Positions 12,900 through 25,545 of a stretch of DNA of 64,000 bases are shown here, one piece after another. The notes beneath the pieces are model-generated. The model did no database searches and was not told the DNA's origin. It saw only the letters and a list, made by a program, of their open reading frames with translations. Every line of letters starts with the position of its first letter. The stretch's first letter is position 1. A program made the position numbers and the translations under genes. Source of the stretch: Megalobrama amblycephala (Eukaryota; Chordata; Actinopteri; Cypriniformes; Xenocyprididae); the NCBI RefSeq assembly GCF_018812025.1, contig NC_063061.1:1558001-1622000 (forward strand), given 5' to 3'.

Positions 12900-14638
12900 C
12901 TGCAGTAGCAACCGCAGCAATAACAGCAACAGCAATAATCATTATCAGCAGCAGTAGCAACAATAACAGCAGCCACAATAACCAACAGCAGCAGCAGCAT
13001 AGAAGATCTATTCCACCAAAACCAAACATAACAACATTGTCATATTCATTACCATGCCAAAAACAGCAGCAGTAGAAACAATAACAAACAGCAGCAGCAA
13101 TAATCAGCAGCAGCAGCAAAAATAACAAACAGCAGCAATAATAAACAGCAGCAGCAATAACAGCAACAGCAGCAATAACAGCAGCAGCAATAATCATTAT
13201 TAGCAGCAGTAGCAATAATCTGCAGCAGCAACAATAACAGCAGCAGCAATAAAAACAGCCACAATAACCACCAGCAGCAGCAGCATAGAAGATCTATTCC
13301 ACCAAAACCAAACATAACAACATTGTCATATTCATTACCATGCCAAACACAGCAGCAGCGCCATAATCATTAACAGTGACAGTAGCAATAATCAGCAGTA
13401 GAAACAATAACAAACAGCAGCAGCAATAATCAGCAGCAGCAGCAGCAGCAAAAATAACAAACAGCAGCAATAATCAATAACAGCAGCAGCAGCAATAAAA
13501 GCAGCCACAATAACCAACAGCAGCAGCAGCATGGCAGATCTATTCCACCAAAACCAAACATATTAACATTGTCATATTCAATGCCATGCCAAACACAGCA
13601 GCAGCAGCAGCAGCAATAATCATTATTAGCAGCAGTAGTAAAAATCAACAGAAGCAATAATCAGCAGTAGAAACAATAACAAACAGCAGCAGCAAATAAA
13701 AGCAGTGGCAATAACCAACAGCAGCAGCAGCAGCAATAATCAGCAGCAGAAGCAATAACAAACAGCAGCAATAACAGCAGCAACAATAACAGCAGCCACA
13801 ATAACCAACAGCAGCAGCAGCATAGCAGATCTATTCCACCAAATCCAAACATATCAACATTGTCATATTCATTACCATGCCAAACACAGCAGCAGCAATA
13901 ATCAACAGCAGCAGTAATAATCAGCAGTAGAAACAATAAAAAACAGCAGCAGCAATAATCAGTAGCAGCCTCAAACAATAACAAACAGCAGCAGCAATAA
14001 TCATTATCAGCAGCAGTAGCAATAATCAACAGCAGAAACAATAACAAACAGCAGCAATAAAAGCAGTGGCAATAACCAACAGCAGCAGCACCAATTATCA
14101 TCAACTGCATCAATAATTAGCAGCTGAAGCAATAACAAACAGCAGCAGCAACAGCATATAAGATCTGTTCTGCCAAGACCAAACACATCAACATTGTCAT
14201 ATTCATTACCATGTCAAAAACAGCAGCAGCAATAACAGCAGCAATAATAAGCAGCAGAAACAATAACAAACAGCAGCAGCAAATAAAAGCAGTGGCAATA
14301 ACCAACAGCAGCAGCAGCAGCAGCAATAATCAGCAGCAGAAGCAAAAACAAACAGCAGCAGCAAATAACAGCAGTGGCAATATCCAACAGCAGCAGCAAT
14401 AATCAGCAGCAGAAGCAATAACAAACAGCAGCAATAACAGCAGCCACAATAACCAACAGCAGCAGCATCAATAATCAGCAGCTGAAGCAATAACAAACAG
14501 CAGCAATAACATCATAGCAGATCTGTTCTGCCAAGACCAAACACATCGACATTGTCATATTCATTAGCATGTCAAAAACAGCAGCAGCAACAACAGCAGC
14601 AATAATAAACAGCAGAAGCAATAACAAGCAGCAGCAGA
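12900..14638. repeat. CAG/CAA/TAA-rich composite minisatellite with six spaced unique motifs
   Basis: About 1.74 kb of CAGCAGCAATAA-type sequence. It is not uniform: a block of about 60 bp beginning AGATCT(A/G)TTC and ending near ATTACCATGCC recurs at about 13004, 13290, 13537, 13827, 14161 and 14519, so the larger units are roughly 250-360 bp. Pure CAG runs reach about seven units near 14310. The long open frames on either strand are low-complexity by-products (Gln/Asn/Ser one way, Leu/Cys the other) broken by TAA, and I do not call them genes. Confidence 0.93.
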
Positions 14639-14726
14639 TACCCAATTAGATTCTCGGTGACCAAAACCAGGAATTTTTGCCTGTTTACCTCCTTTTGAAT
14701 AAAGATAGTCAGCCGGGTAATTAACT

Positions 14727-14997
14727 AACACTTTATTTCATTTAGAAATTCTACTAACTACAAGTAACTTTGCAACTTCATGTCAACTAACTGTCATAAG
14801 ACTGTCTGCTTAATATCTGATTAACACTATATTGGTGCTCCCAATAGACATTCTACTGACTATAAGTAACTTTGCAATGTCAACTTATTCTACTAACCCT
14901 AATACCTGATACTCTAATGACTGGTGTTTGACATGTACTTACAAAGTTGTTTATAGTTAGTAGAATGTGTAAAGTGGACTATAAAAATAAAGTGTAA
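14727..14997. mobile_element. Small TIR element (ACACTTTATTT ends)
   Basis: Left end AACACTTTATTTCAT; right end, inward, GTTACACTTTATTTTTATAG. Inside, ATTCTACTGACTATAAGTAACTTTGCAA-type sequence appears twice (about 14747 and 14851) in diverged form. A related CACTTTACAATGAGG fragment lies near 10679. Confidence 0.6.
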
Positions 14998-15614
14998 CCA
15001 TGTGCTGTACTTCATATTTTTGTTTAATTATAGTAGTGTGTGTTGCTACGCTGCAAAAATTCAGTTCTTGTTTTTGAGTAGTAAATATATTAGCTTTATT
15101 AATTAAATCAGTCACTGAAATAAGAGGCACTGATCTTTTGCAAAACTATGTGATGCTTGTGTTTTAATAAAACAACTGATCTATATAAAATCATTTGGTT
15201 ATATTCCTTATCGTATATGGCTTGATATTGATAAAAGACTCACACTGACATGATTAATAGTTGGCAAATCACTATTCAGTCTAATTTGACTACAGTGATT
15301 ATCTGTTCTTTGCAGCTGGCCTGCAGCCTTTAATAGCTACAGAGTAATATTAATATTGTGGAAAAGAAACGCATCATCATCATCATCAGCTCATGTGCAG
15401 GTCAGAGGTGCAGCAGCCGTGTGCTACAGGAAGGTGCCCTTGGTCTGGATCAGCCTGGGACGTGTGGTTTGAGAGGTAGTTATGCTGTTAGATAGAGGAG
15501 GTGCTGCGTCAGCGCTGCTGCAGATCAATTGATAGAGAGTGACCAGCCAGTTTACAAGGACACATAAATAACCACCATCAAATGTGTACAGATGCGGAGG
15601 GAATTATTAGCACA

Positions 15615-15796
15615 CACTGAAAAAAAAAAAGTATTTTTGTCTTAGACACATTTACTTGTCAAGAAAATTACTTAATATTTGTCAAATTTAAGTACGTTTA
15701 TGCTTGAGCCAAGTAAAAGTATTTAAGAACATATAGATATTTGTACTGGAAAAAACAAATACAGTAAAAAATCTTTTTTTTTCTCCCAGTGCAGTG
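15615..15796. mobile_element. Short MITE, CACTGAAAAAA / CACTGCACTGGGAG ends
   Basis: The left end CACTGAAAAAAAAAA and the right end, inward, CACTGCACTGGGAGAA enclose 180 bp with TTTTTGTCTTAGACACATTTACTTG, a signature also seen in the elements at 16.5 and 57.7 kb. Confidence 0.6.
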
Positions 15797-16200
15797 TAAG
15801 AACTGTTACTGTTTATCAAATATAATATCCAGCATATAGTTTGTGCTTGTGCACATATAATAAAAACGAGGCAATTTTAATTTGTACTTCAATAAAATAG
15901 AAGTGAGGCAAACAAAATCTATGGATGTTTCTTCAACTATGGCCACTGTTGTCTCCCTGGGGTTGATTTTCATTAAAATATAGTTTACTTTTTATCATCC
16001 GCGGTTCATCTGTAAGGGCAGGTGAGGCAGAGCACCACCAAAATATTCATCCAAAACACAGACCTCTACAGAAACTGAATCCATAATAAATTGTAAATGT
16101 GTTGTTCTGCATTGTGCAACAAATATTTTTTGGATTTTCTCGACTATTTTAAGTCAAAGTGAGCAGAATATATTGAAAATGTAGCATATGGCTTCGGCTG

Positions 16201-16330
16201 GCAATTAGGGATGCAAACGGGAGGAAAATTTCCGGTAAGTTTCTGGAAAATTTCCAGAATTTTGGAAACTTAAGGGCAATTTTGGAATGTTTTTGGAAAT
16301 TTTCCACCCCTTTGCATGCCTAATTACGAA
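16201..16330. repeat. Interspersed repeat fragment (TTTCCGG/GGAAATTTTCC motifs)
   Basis: Dense GGAAAATTTCC, TTTCTGGAAAATTTCC and TTTGGAAACTT motifs, which I recall from a fish repeat. Borders are not defined. Confidence 0.4.
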
Positions 16331-16476
16331 ACTAAGTGGGCCAGTGAAAATGTAACTGCAGCGCGCTCTAGCGGCCCCGATATACTTCAAAGGAAATCGA
16401 AGAACGAACTGATGTGACGTCATTTCAAATAAAATCAGGCCAAAACGAAGTTTGTTTTGTGTTTGTTTTGGGAGTT

Positions 16477-16725
16477 CACTGCAAAAAAATCCTTTTTTTT
16501 TTTATTTATTATTTTTTTTTTGGTCTTGTTTCTAGTACAAATATCTAAAAATTCTTAAATCAAGAAGCATTTTCTAGACAAGAAAAATTATTGTCTTGAA
16601 AAATTGTCAGAAAAAAATAAGTCAAAATAAAGTGAGATTTTTCCTTAAAAAAAACAAACAAAATAATCTTATTTCAAACTGAAAACAAGATGCTTTTGCT
16701 TACCCCATTGTCAGATTATTTTGCC
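16477..16725. mobile_element. MITE of the CACTGCAAAAAA group, right end unclear
   Basis: Starts CACTGCAAAAAAATCC and contains TCTTGTTTCTAGTAC, AATTCTTAAATCAAGA and, later, TTGTCTTGAAAAATTG. No matching right terminus is seen near 16725, so it may be truncated. Confidence 0.5.
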
Positions 16726-16935
16726 TCCGTACTACCATTGGTCCATGATGATAACATAATAGGAGCGGCACCTCCCCCAGTTTCTCTTGAAGCCAGTATG
16801 GAAGTGACATAAACTTGAGCCCATGTTAAAATGCCCAACTTTACAGCAGAAATAAACATGTTTACAGCTGGTACAAATTGTGGTTTTGGTCTATACAGCT
16901 CATTTTGCCATTCATGACAACTGTCAGGGGGGTGA

Positions 16936-16954
16936 TTTTTTTTTTTTTTTTTTT
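16936..16954. repeat. Poly(T) run
   Basis: An uninterrupted run of about 19 T in otherwise unremarkable sequence. Confidence 0.9.
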
Positions 16955-17521
16955 AACATCTGTTTAAATAATATTAAGCCTTAAAGTTCTGCATAATTAA
17001 AGGCTAATTTAGTGACAGGTGGATTGCCGCTGCTGTCTGTCAGCCACTGAATTTGGCATCTCTGCAATGTTTGTGCTTTTTTTTCTGGGATTATTTCATA
17101 CAATTATCAAATAATTTGGCTTGCTGTGCGGTTAATGGTCGAGACAGATGTGTGTCTGTGTACGTGCACGTGTGTGAAAGATAAACAGAGCACACGTTGT
17201 TGGATCGTCTTGGCATTGGATAAAAGTTTTGTCTGTCAGATAATGCCTCTCATGACACCACAAACTCATGATGGAGATGATGGAGAGCAGATCATTCAGA
17301 TGAAAACAATGGACAATATATCAATATTTCATGGATTTAATGCTTTTGTGGACAAAAAGTGCTGTTGGATGTTTTTCAATGGACATTTTACCCAAGTGTG
17401 ATGGATTGGATTCATCTCACGATTGCTATTTTATTACAGAGGTATGAAGTCCTGTTTTGATTTTGCGTTTTGTCATTTGCACACCCGACACAAATTACAA
17501 TATCACTGTTGCTGGAGCATC
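16955..17521. other. Non-coding stretch left of the Tc1 element
   Basis: Single-copy by eye. A 91-codon plus-strand frame at 17126-17401 has no domain or splice support. Confidence 0.45.
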
Positions 17522-17523
17522 TA

Positions 17524-19075
17524 CAAACCCGATTCCAAAAAAGTTGGGACACTGTACAAATTGTGAATAAAAACAGAATGCAATGATGTGGAAGTTTCAA
17601 ATGTCAATATTTTATACAGAATACAACATAGATGACATATCAAATGTTTAAACTGAGAAAATGTATCATTTTAAGGGGAAAATTAGTTGATTTTAAATTT
17701 CATGGCATCAACACATCTCAAAAAAGTTGGGACAAGGCCATGTTTACCACTGTGTGGCATCCCCTCTTCTTTTTATAACAGTCTGCAAACGTTTGGGGAC
17801 TGAGGAGACAAGTTGCTCAAGTTTAGGAATAGGAATGTTGTCCCATTCTTGTCTAATACAGGCTTCTAGTTGCTCAACTATCTTAGGTCTTCTTTGTTGC
17901 ATCTTCCTCTTTATGATTCGCCAAATGTTTTCTATGGGTGAAAGATCTGGACTGCAGGCTGGCCATTTCAGTACTCGGACCCTTCTTCTACACAGCCATG
18001 ATGTTGTAATTGATGCAGTATGTGGTCTGGCATTGTCATGTTGGAAAATGCAAGGTCTTCCCTGAAAGAGACGACGTCTGGATGGGAGCATATGTTGTTC
18101 TAGAACTTGGATATACCTTTCAGCATTGATGGTGCCTTTCCAGATGTGTAAGCTGCCCATGCCACACGCACTCATGCAACCCCATACCATCAGAGATGCA
18201 GGCTTCTGAACTGAGCGCTGATAACAACTTGGGTTGTCCTTGTCCTCTTTAGTCCGGATGACATGGCGTCCCAGTTTTCCAAATTTTGATTCGTCTGACC
18301 ACAGAACAGTTTTCCACTTTGCCACAGTCCATTTTAAATGAGCCTTGGCCCAGAGAAAATGCCTGCGCTTCTGGATCATGTTTAGATATGGCTTCTTTTT
18401 TGACCTATAGAGTTTTAGCCGGCAACGGCGAATGGCACGGTGGATTGTGTTCACCGACAATGTTTTCTGGAAGTATTCCTGAGCCCATGTTGTGATTTCC
18501 ATTACAGTAGCATTCCTGTATGTGATGCAGTGCCGTCTAAGGGCCCGAAGATCACGGACATCCAGTATGGTTTTCCGGCCTTGACCCTTACGCACAGAGA
18601 TTGTTCCAGATTCTCTGAATCTTTGGATGATATTATGCACTGTAGATGATGATAACTTCAAACTCTTTGCAATTTTTCTCTGAGAAACTCCTTTCTGATA
18701 TTGCTCCACTATTTTTGGCCGCAGCATTGGGGGAATTGGTGATCCTCTGCCCATCTTGACTTCTGAGAGACACTGCCACTCTGAGAGGCTCTTTTTATAC
18801 CCAATCATGTTGCCAGTTGACCTAATAAGTTGCTCCAGCTGCTCCTTATATGTACATTTAACTTTTCCGGCCTCTTATTGCTACCTGTCCCAACTTTTTT
18901 GGAATGTGTAGCTTTCATGAAACCCAAAATGAGCCAATATTTGGCATGACATTTCAAAATGTCTCACTTTCAACATTTGATATGTTATCTATATTCTATT
19001 GTGAATAAAATATAAGTTTATGAGATTATTGCATTCCTTTTTTTACTCACAATTTGTACAGTGTCCCAACTTTTG
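17524..19075 (-). mobile_element. Tc1-like DNA transposon with IR/DR termini, right tip shortened
   Basis: A TA dinucleotide flanks each side (17522-17523 and 19076-19077). Each end carries two direct copies of a GTTGGGACA core: left at about 17536-17552 and 17718-17734, right at about 18886-18902 and 19061-19074. This is the inverted-repeat/direct-repeat layout of fish Tc1 elements. The left outer repeat starts CAAACCCGATTCC. The matching bases are missing from the right tip, where the sequence goes from CCCAACTTTT directly to GTA, so roughly 14 bp are gone. The single ORF on the minus strand fills the interior. Confidence 0.93.
17744..18808 (-). CDS. Tc1/mariner transposase, DD34E, uninterrupted
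   Basis: Cut-and-paste transposase of a Tc1-type element; it would bind the element's inverted repeats and insert at TA. Seen: 354 codons without a stop or frameshift. An N-terminal helix-turn-helix region (about residues 28-65, with [13 protein letters not shown]) is followed by a GRPR-like linker (GQGRKT, about 75-80) and a second helix-turn-helix (about 85-130). The catalytic triad reads SDES (D172), QHDNARPH (D258) and SPIENIW (E293), with exactly 34 residues between the second D and the E. A better start is probably Met19 (complement of 18754-18752), giving 336 aa, the usual Tc1 length. Frame and motifs are intact, which is unusual because most fish Tc1 copies are broken. The element's right tip is damaged, so the copy may be unable to move itself while still encoding enzyme. 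Whether it is expressed cannot be told from sequence. Confidence 0.93.
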   Translation of the reverse strand: MIGYKKSLSEWQCLSEVKMGRGSPIPPMLRPKIVEQYQKGVSQRKIAKSLKLSSSTVHNIIQRFRESGTISVRKGQGRKTILDVRDLRALRRHCITYRNATVMEITTWAQEYFQKTLSVNTIHRAIRRCRLKLYRSKKKPYLNMIQKRRHFLWAKAHLKWTVAKWKTVLWSDESKFGKLGRHVIRTKEDKDNPSCYQRSVQKPASLMVWGCMSACGMGSLHIWKGTINAERYIQVLEQHMLPSRRRLFQGRPCIFQHDNARPHTASITTSWLCRRRVRVLKWPACSPDLSPIENIWRIIKRKMQQRRPKIVEQLEACIRQEWDNIPIPKLEQLVSSVPKRLQTVIKRRGDATQW

Positions 19076-19077
19076 TA

Positions 19078-22000
19078 TATCATAAAACAGACACCGTAAA
19101 TTGACCGTAAACCTTTAGAACTTTCTAATGATATAACTTATGTTTATTAATATTTTAGATAGTAACATGACTTTACTTGAGTGCTAATTTGCAGAGCTCA
19201 TGCTAACATACCCATGCCCTAATGATCAGTTGCTTTTCTTATGTTTTCTATAAAGCAAATGCTTGCTGTTTTCTAATTTTTGTTGTGTTCATGTTGTTAC
19301 TGAGAGGAAAGCGTGCAGCACATATTTACAAATTCATCTAAACGTCGCTCACAGCAGTGTGGGTGGCGTCAGATGTTCGGTAACAGTGTATCGCTGCTCA
19401 TGCATTTCTAAATTCGTTTTACGCTTAAATGAAGAATGAAAAAGAATGTTGCTGTGAGTATATTGCCCTTCACTGAGATCCACTGGGGCAGATTTCAGAC
19501 TGTCCCGCTTATTTTCATGTTACCTTGCATAAACCTCGCTCCAGACCTAGACGATATCAGTCCGCTTCAGATATGTGCATATTAGTCTGCATCAGGTCAG
19601 TAACTGTTGGCATGTCTGTTATATGAATATATAATGGATATATGAATATGATGTTTGAGAATAGATATTCTTTTCCTCACTGGAAATCCTCCACAACTTG
19701 TAATGTTCAGAGGCAATAAATAATACATCAAGACATTCAATCATAAAGTCTGTCAATCAACATTAGAGCGCCACCTTCAGGCTGAATAAATGCAACCTCT
19801 GCCAAAGTGTTCTGTGTGTGTTCAGCGATTACAATATAATGTCTCTAAGAGACATCTGAATTTACGGTCAGGAGCTGCTATTGCTTTTTGTTATAAGAAG
19901 ATCACATTAAAACTCTTGGAAGTTTTTTTTTTTTTTTTATCTTCAAGCATTTTCTCACTGCTTTTGTGTATAGATTTTATTGCTTTACCCTCGACTTTAC
20001 ATTTTTGGAAGTATTTTACACGTGTCCATCAAGCTTGTTTCTTACTGGCAAATCGTTAGATTATGTTTTAAAAATGAAACGTTTTAAGGGGGAAAAAAAA
20101 TCAGTACATTTCTGATATTGATGTTTGGAGGAAAAACCGAAACTACAAGCTTCAGAAAAAGCCTCTCTGATGATGAACATGTGAACCACCTGTAATCTAG
20201 GAAATGTTGGAGCTTGACAAATAGGCCGGTCACCACAGCTTTGTACAACAACTAGTCTTTCACTACAGTAACTACTCACTTCAGCGTGTTTGATTCATTC
20301 CTCCACACCTGCGGTCCACGACACAGCTGGTGTAAAACACACTACACACCACCGCACGCCACTAACAGATGGAGCGGGAATCTGATCGATAAAGTGTTAT
20401 CAGGCCGTCCAGTGAGTCCAGCGCTGGCTTTGTGTTCGTGTGTTTACATCTGAAACCTTTACAATACTCGACCTGTGAAACACACATACACACACACACC
20501 TCAGTCATGGTCTTTGAGTTATAGCTCTTCAATCTTTCTCTCTGTGTGTTTCACGTTGACCTTGCTTTTTTTTTTGGAAGTCATATTTTATCCAAGACAT
20601 TTAGCAGAGAGCACTTGTAAGAAGTTTGATGGATGTTGGCTCTCAGAAATGCCTTTTACCTCCTGTATGCTTCATATTCAAGATTTCATTGTTCTCTGCT
20701 TATTGAGGAAGCTCATGCATCACGGCTCTTAGCAAAAGATCAGATTATTCATGACAAATGAATGATGAGTCTAATATCAGCTTCATATAATGAAAAACAC
20801 AAAACTCAAAACAGAGACATTATAAGTCTTGTAATCAGCTGATAGATGACCGCCTAACACTCTCTCATGACTATTTGTAACTCTTTGCTTTGGTTAATTG
20901 GTGATGAATTCATAAGAAGTGGTACAATCTCATTTGTCTCGCCTGTCTTTGGCTTCATTGAGTTTATAGGTGGAGATTCATGCTTATGATTTTATACAAA
21001 TCTTAACTTTCATATGAATCAAAGTGATGGCGTTGGAACGCCTGTGACTGTGTGTATTATTACAGCAAGTTGTGATGTAACAGGGAAGCACGCTGGATGA
21101 TAACAGCATTAAAACAACACATGCTCGGACTGCCGCTGCATTGATATTCAGACATCTACTGTGCTGTCAAGAGCATTCTGGTGTCAGAGAGAGAGTCAAG
21201 CATGACATGCTGCCTTACAAACACATTCATCTGCTTCTCAATAAATGCAATATCCCTGAAGACTAGATGACGAGAAAAATCCGTTTTCTGTATTTATTTC
21301 TCACAGTGCATTTGAGAAGGGCAGTGACCAGGATATCCGCACCACAACCTTAAATGTCATTCATGCCAAAAGTGCTGTTGTTAACAGATATCTATGCATG
21401 TTTGAAAGTCAAGCATCATTGTGACACGGTAATTCTGTTTTACTTAAAAATATCACATTTAATTCAATGTTACTTGCTGTTTCTTTGTGAAATTTCTAGC
21501 AGCGAAAACTATTTTTTTTTTTTTTTCAGTGCTTGAATGAAAACACTAAGGGGCAAATTCACAAAACAACCACATGCTATTTCAAATCAAGCAGCTGTGA
21601 CTTACTGACTTATTCACCCAAAAGAAACAGAAATAGCGCTGCACCTTGAGTATTCAAATCAAGTCATTGTCATGCATTTCCGTGCAAACTTGCCCTCTTT
21701 GACTGCTATTTATTCACAAAACTCAATGTTATTTGTCTGAGTAACTAAGCAATTACATGAAAGGGATGTTTGTGCGCACTTCCCAGCGATCATGACGGCA
21801 GTAAAGCATCAGATGATGGAGAAGAGCGTCATAACCAGGCATCGTTCAGGTGTCTGTGCGCCAGCAGAGATTTTGTGTGTGCGTTTGCACCGCTGCCTGA
21901 TCTGCATATTTCATTTAGTGAATCAGGTGCTAAACCGTCGCAAATAATTGTGCATGCAAATAATTACTATGTGCAATCAGACGCACATTTCCCTGTCCTG

Positions 22001-22150
22001 TCACCCTCAGGATTTTTCAGTCCCATGAAGGCAAAATTCTCACGAATAAAGGTTCGTTGATAATTAAGGTGATTAGATTAGTCCCCATGGATGAATTAAA
22101 TGATTTAAAGGGAATAGTTGTTAAATATAGCTTCCAAAATGAGGATTTTG
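19078..22150. other. Non-coding, mostly single-copy sequence
   Basis: Contains poly(T) near 19924 and 21512, a short CA repeat near 20485, and possible diverged repeat sequence at 21550-22060. No exon recognised. Confidence 0.5.
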
Positions 22151-22158
22151 TAGTAATG

Positions 22159-23924
22159 CAGAGGTGGAAAGTAACTAATTACAAATACTTTCGTTACAGT
22201 ACTTGAGTACATTAATTTTCTCGTTTTTTATAATTAAATTGTGGTACTTTTACTTGAGTTGAATAAAAGTAAAGTATTTAACTTTGCTACATTTATTTTT
22301 CACTAAAAGTACAAAGTACTTAAAGAGTCTAAATGCATGCACAAAGCTTGCCCTCTTTAACAGTACAGTTAAATTAAATGTACGTAGAAAACTGAAATAA
22401 CCTCAACATTAGAAACAACAGTGAAATAAGAGCGCATAGTTTATCTGTCAATCAGATGCATGTAAAAATGAAGTTCGTTATTATAGCAACAGTTGACTCT
22501 TGGCATATTTTAAAAATAACGCAAAAAAAGCATTTTATTTAACATGTCAACCCGTACCCCACTTTATTTTTTTTACTGGCACTTTTCTATTCACACTGTT
22601 TTAATCCCACCTTTTCTCCTATATCGGACCTCTCACTTACACTTCTTTGCTTTTGCCCTTCTTAAAAACATTCAAATGATCTTACATGGACTTACTTTTC
22701 AAAATTAGTAATAAAACAATCACTCTTTGCAACAGGGATAGCTAGTACGTTTGCTTAGAATAGTGTCAAACACGACACAAATTAATGAGATTAATACCAT
22801 GTTTTGCTCCAAAATGACTATATAACATACATGTCAGTCATATTTGACATAACTTCTGTGGTCCCATGTTGCTTCTTAACACAGAGTGAGACAGAAAATA
22901 TATTAGGCTATATTATAAAATTCTATGATAGCATTGCATTAAAGTTCGGCCTATACATTATTCTTATGAAAATACCTGAGATGGCTTGAAGAACACAGAT
23001 AAAAACAGATATGTCCTTGCAATCGTGTTTTTTGTCTCAATGTTTCATCAGTCAAAACGTATCTGTTTGCATGTTATTGAGCTGTAGCGATATCTGATAT
23101 CATAAGTTTAATATTTCTATGAATCTCAATTGCACAATGGCGCCCTCTGGCTTCCAGTATGAATGAAACAGAAAAATTATGCGAGAGTGTTTAGCGCTCC
23201 ATATTGTTTAAACATCGCTAACATTTTGTGTAAAAATAGAAAAATTATACTAAAGTACTTTGTAATGTACACTCTAAAAAATGCTGGGTTAAAAACAACC
23301 CAAGTTAGGTTGAAAATGGACAAACCCAGCGAATGGGTTGTTTTAACCCAGCGGTTGGGTTAAATGTTTGCCAAACCTGCTGGGTAGTTTTATTTAAACC
23401 AACTATTGTTTAAAAATTGCTATATGGCTAGCTTAAAATGTACCCAAAATAGTTGGGAAATTAAAAACCAGATGCAATTAGAGGCAACAATAATAGACAA
23501 AAGGTGAATGTTTATTAATAAGCTTTAATATTTTATTAATATAAATTTAATAGTTTAATAGTTTATTAATATAAATTTATTAATAAGCAATTTAATACAT
23601 TTTTGTTTAATAATTATTCATTGAACATTAATAAATGTTCATTTCCAACATACTTTGGTTTAATTTTAATTAAGCAATACAGTAATTTTTAAACAATAGT
23701 TGAGTTAACCGCTGGGTTAAAACAACCCAATTGCTGGGTTTGTCCATTTTCAACCCAACTTGGGTTGTTTTTAACCCAGCATTTTTTAGAGTGTAACTTG
23801 AGTAGTTTATTTACTCTTACTTGAGTCACAATTTTTTTCAGTACTTCTACTTGTACTCAAGTCAATTATTTCTTAAGTAGCAATACTTTTTACAAAAGCA
23901 ATGTTTTTACTCTTTCCACCACTG
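22159..23924. mobile_element. hAT-family non-autonomous element
   Basis: Termini are CAGAGGTGGAAAGTAAC on the left and, inward from the right, CAGTGGTGGAAAGAGTA. Flanks TAGTAATG (22151-22158) and TAGCAAAG (23925-23932) agree at six of eight positions, as expected for an aged hAT duplication. The subterminal sequence is rich in ACTTGAGTA/TACTTGAGT motifs on both sides. It is split by a foldback element at 23270-23793. No transposase ORF. Confidence 0.8.
23270..23793. mobile_element. Foldback DNA element with GGGTT-rich long inverted repeats, copy 1
   Basis: Flanked by TA. Both ends start CACTCTAAAAAATGCTGGG and the inverted repeat extends through blocks such as AACCCAAGTT and GACAAACCCAGC for well over 60 bp. 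The AT-rich centre contains an AGAGGCAACAATAATA motif also found in the copy at 63.2 kb. Inserted inside the hAT element. Confidence 0.88.
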
Positions 23925-23932
23925 TAGCAAAG

Positions 23933-25374
23933 TAATAGAAGAACCATTTCTGATTCCCCAAAAAACAGTTCTTAGTGCAAAGAACCTTTTTCCACTATTA
24001 TCAATGTCAATGCCAATGCCATTGAAGAACCTCTAGAGTGTAGCTCACAGAATATTCAGGGAATTTATGCAACATTTTTAAAAATACAACAAGCTGACTT
24101 CTCTTCTGCCAGAAGTTTACGATGAATGTGCTCTTGAGGATGGAGGGGTGGTCTGCGGTTAATGTCAAAACAGAAGCTGTTCATATGATGTGAGCTTTCA
24201 AGGATTACACCACTGTTGCTCTTGTCTGTGCGACTCCCTTTGAAAGGAATCAATTAGTCACATTTACTTGATGACAATAGGATGAGATCCATAGCCATCC
24301 ACTGCAGATGAACAATACTTCCAAACGTTCCCTCTGTGATTCCCCAGGTGATTCATGTGTTTAAGCATCTGTCATCCAGGCCTGGAGTGATTGCTGACTG
24401 AGTTGGACAAGCAATGGTTTGCAGCTTCTTAACAGTCCCAAGAATGGCCGTGATAATAAAAATAACGCATTAGCGACTTGGCAGAGTTTGAGAGCTTTCG
24501 GTGGAACCTTTAAGACTCTTGTATCGCCATTGTCTCGCTGCCCACATTGAATGGATTACAAATCAACTCTTTAGCTTCTTAAGTAAATCACAGCGCAGTG
24601 CAGTCGGGAATTGTCAGCGCGTACATGCCGCGATTGCAAAGAGGACGACATCTCTGCAGAATTACTAATAGTGCTGTAAAAGGAGCATTTGTGTTTTGGA
24701 CCGGATTGTTCAACTTGGAGCAGAGAAAGAGTTTAGAAAGACAAGAGATGGTCGGACAGCAGGCGTCCGAAGAAGAGCAAATCATTTTCACAGAAGCAGA
24801 GCTCAGCTAAGCGCCTAATCTTCAATGCTCAGGGAATACAAATGATCTGGTAATCGTCTGCAACCTTGACACGGAGGAGGAAGGTCACGATGTTGGAGCG
24901 GGTGCTCGTGCCTGTCGTTGCTTTATGAAGGTGCTGTAAATAATTAGTAAACCAAACGACATGGGCTGGGCTCCTGAGGGGCTGTACGTATTGTTTTGCC
25001 CTGTTGATCAGATTTTTAGTATGTCTAGACAGGCAAACATTGCTATGACTGTTAGCCATACTCATCCAAAGAGTATAAAAGTTGAGCATTTGGGTCATCC
25101 TGTGGCGTTTGTGCTCCAGACGTGAATGATTCCTCAGATCATGTGTGGTGTTGAGGAGATTGTAAAATCCCACAGATGCTCAATGAAGGAGGAACATTTA
25201 AAAACATTGAAATGCCAACAGTGCTGCAATGCTGCATTAACTAACCCCACAATTACTGGGACATAAACTGCATGTATAGGGGGGTGATATGAATAAAATG
25301 TTATATATGTAAGGGATAATCCATGGCTAGGTGTGAATTACACAAGATTAATGCAGGATATGGAGGCAAAGGTA
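23933..25374. other. Non-coding, single-copy by eye
   Basis: The 24.3-25.2 kb part has fairly balanced composition. Frames at 24588-25173 on both strands show no known domain and no paired splice sites that I trust. Confidence 0.5.
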
Positions 25375-25545
25375 GTTATGGGCGCTTTCAAAACACTGCT
25401 TCATGAAGCTTCAAAACCTTTACAAATCTTTTGTTTAGAATCAGTAGGTCGGAGCCTGTATCAAACTGGGCTAAATAAACGAGGCTTTGTTATGTTACGG
25501 CATAACTGTTTTGAAACTTGTTCAATGGTTCACTGCAGGAGTGCA
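25375..25545. repeat. Interspersed fish repeat fragment (CTTCATGAAGCTTC)
   Basis: Contains CTGCTTCATGAAGCTTCAAA, AACCTTTACAAATC, GTATCAAACTGGGC and ACGAGGCTTTGTTATG, a series I recognise from a recurrent fish repeat. A similar CGAACGCTTCGAAAC block lies near 25897. No termini identified. Confidence 0.45.

Noticed and set aside
12853..14496. Many open frames of 60-150 codons on both strands in the CAG-rich region
   Set aside because: Translations are Leu/Cys-rich or Gln/Asn/Ser-rich low complexity, change frame constantly and follow the repeat unit; nothing resembles a protein domain.
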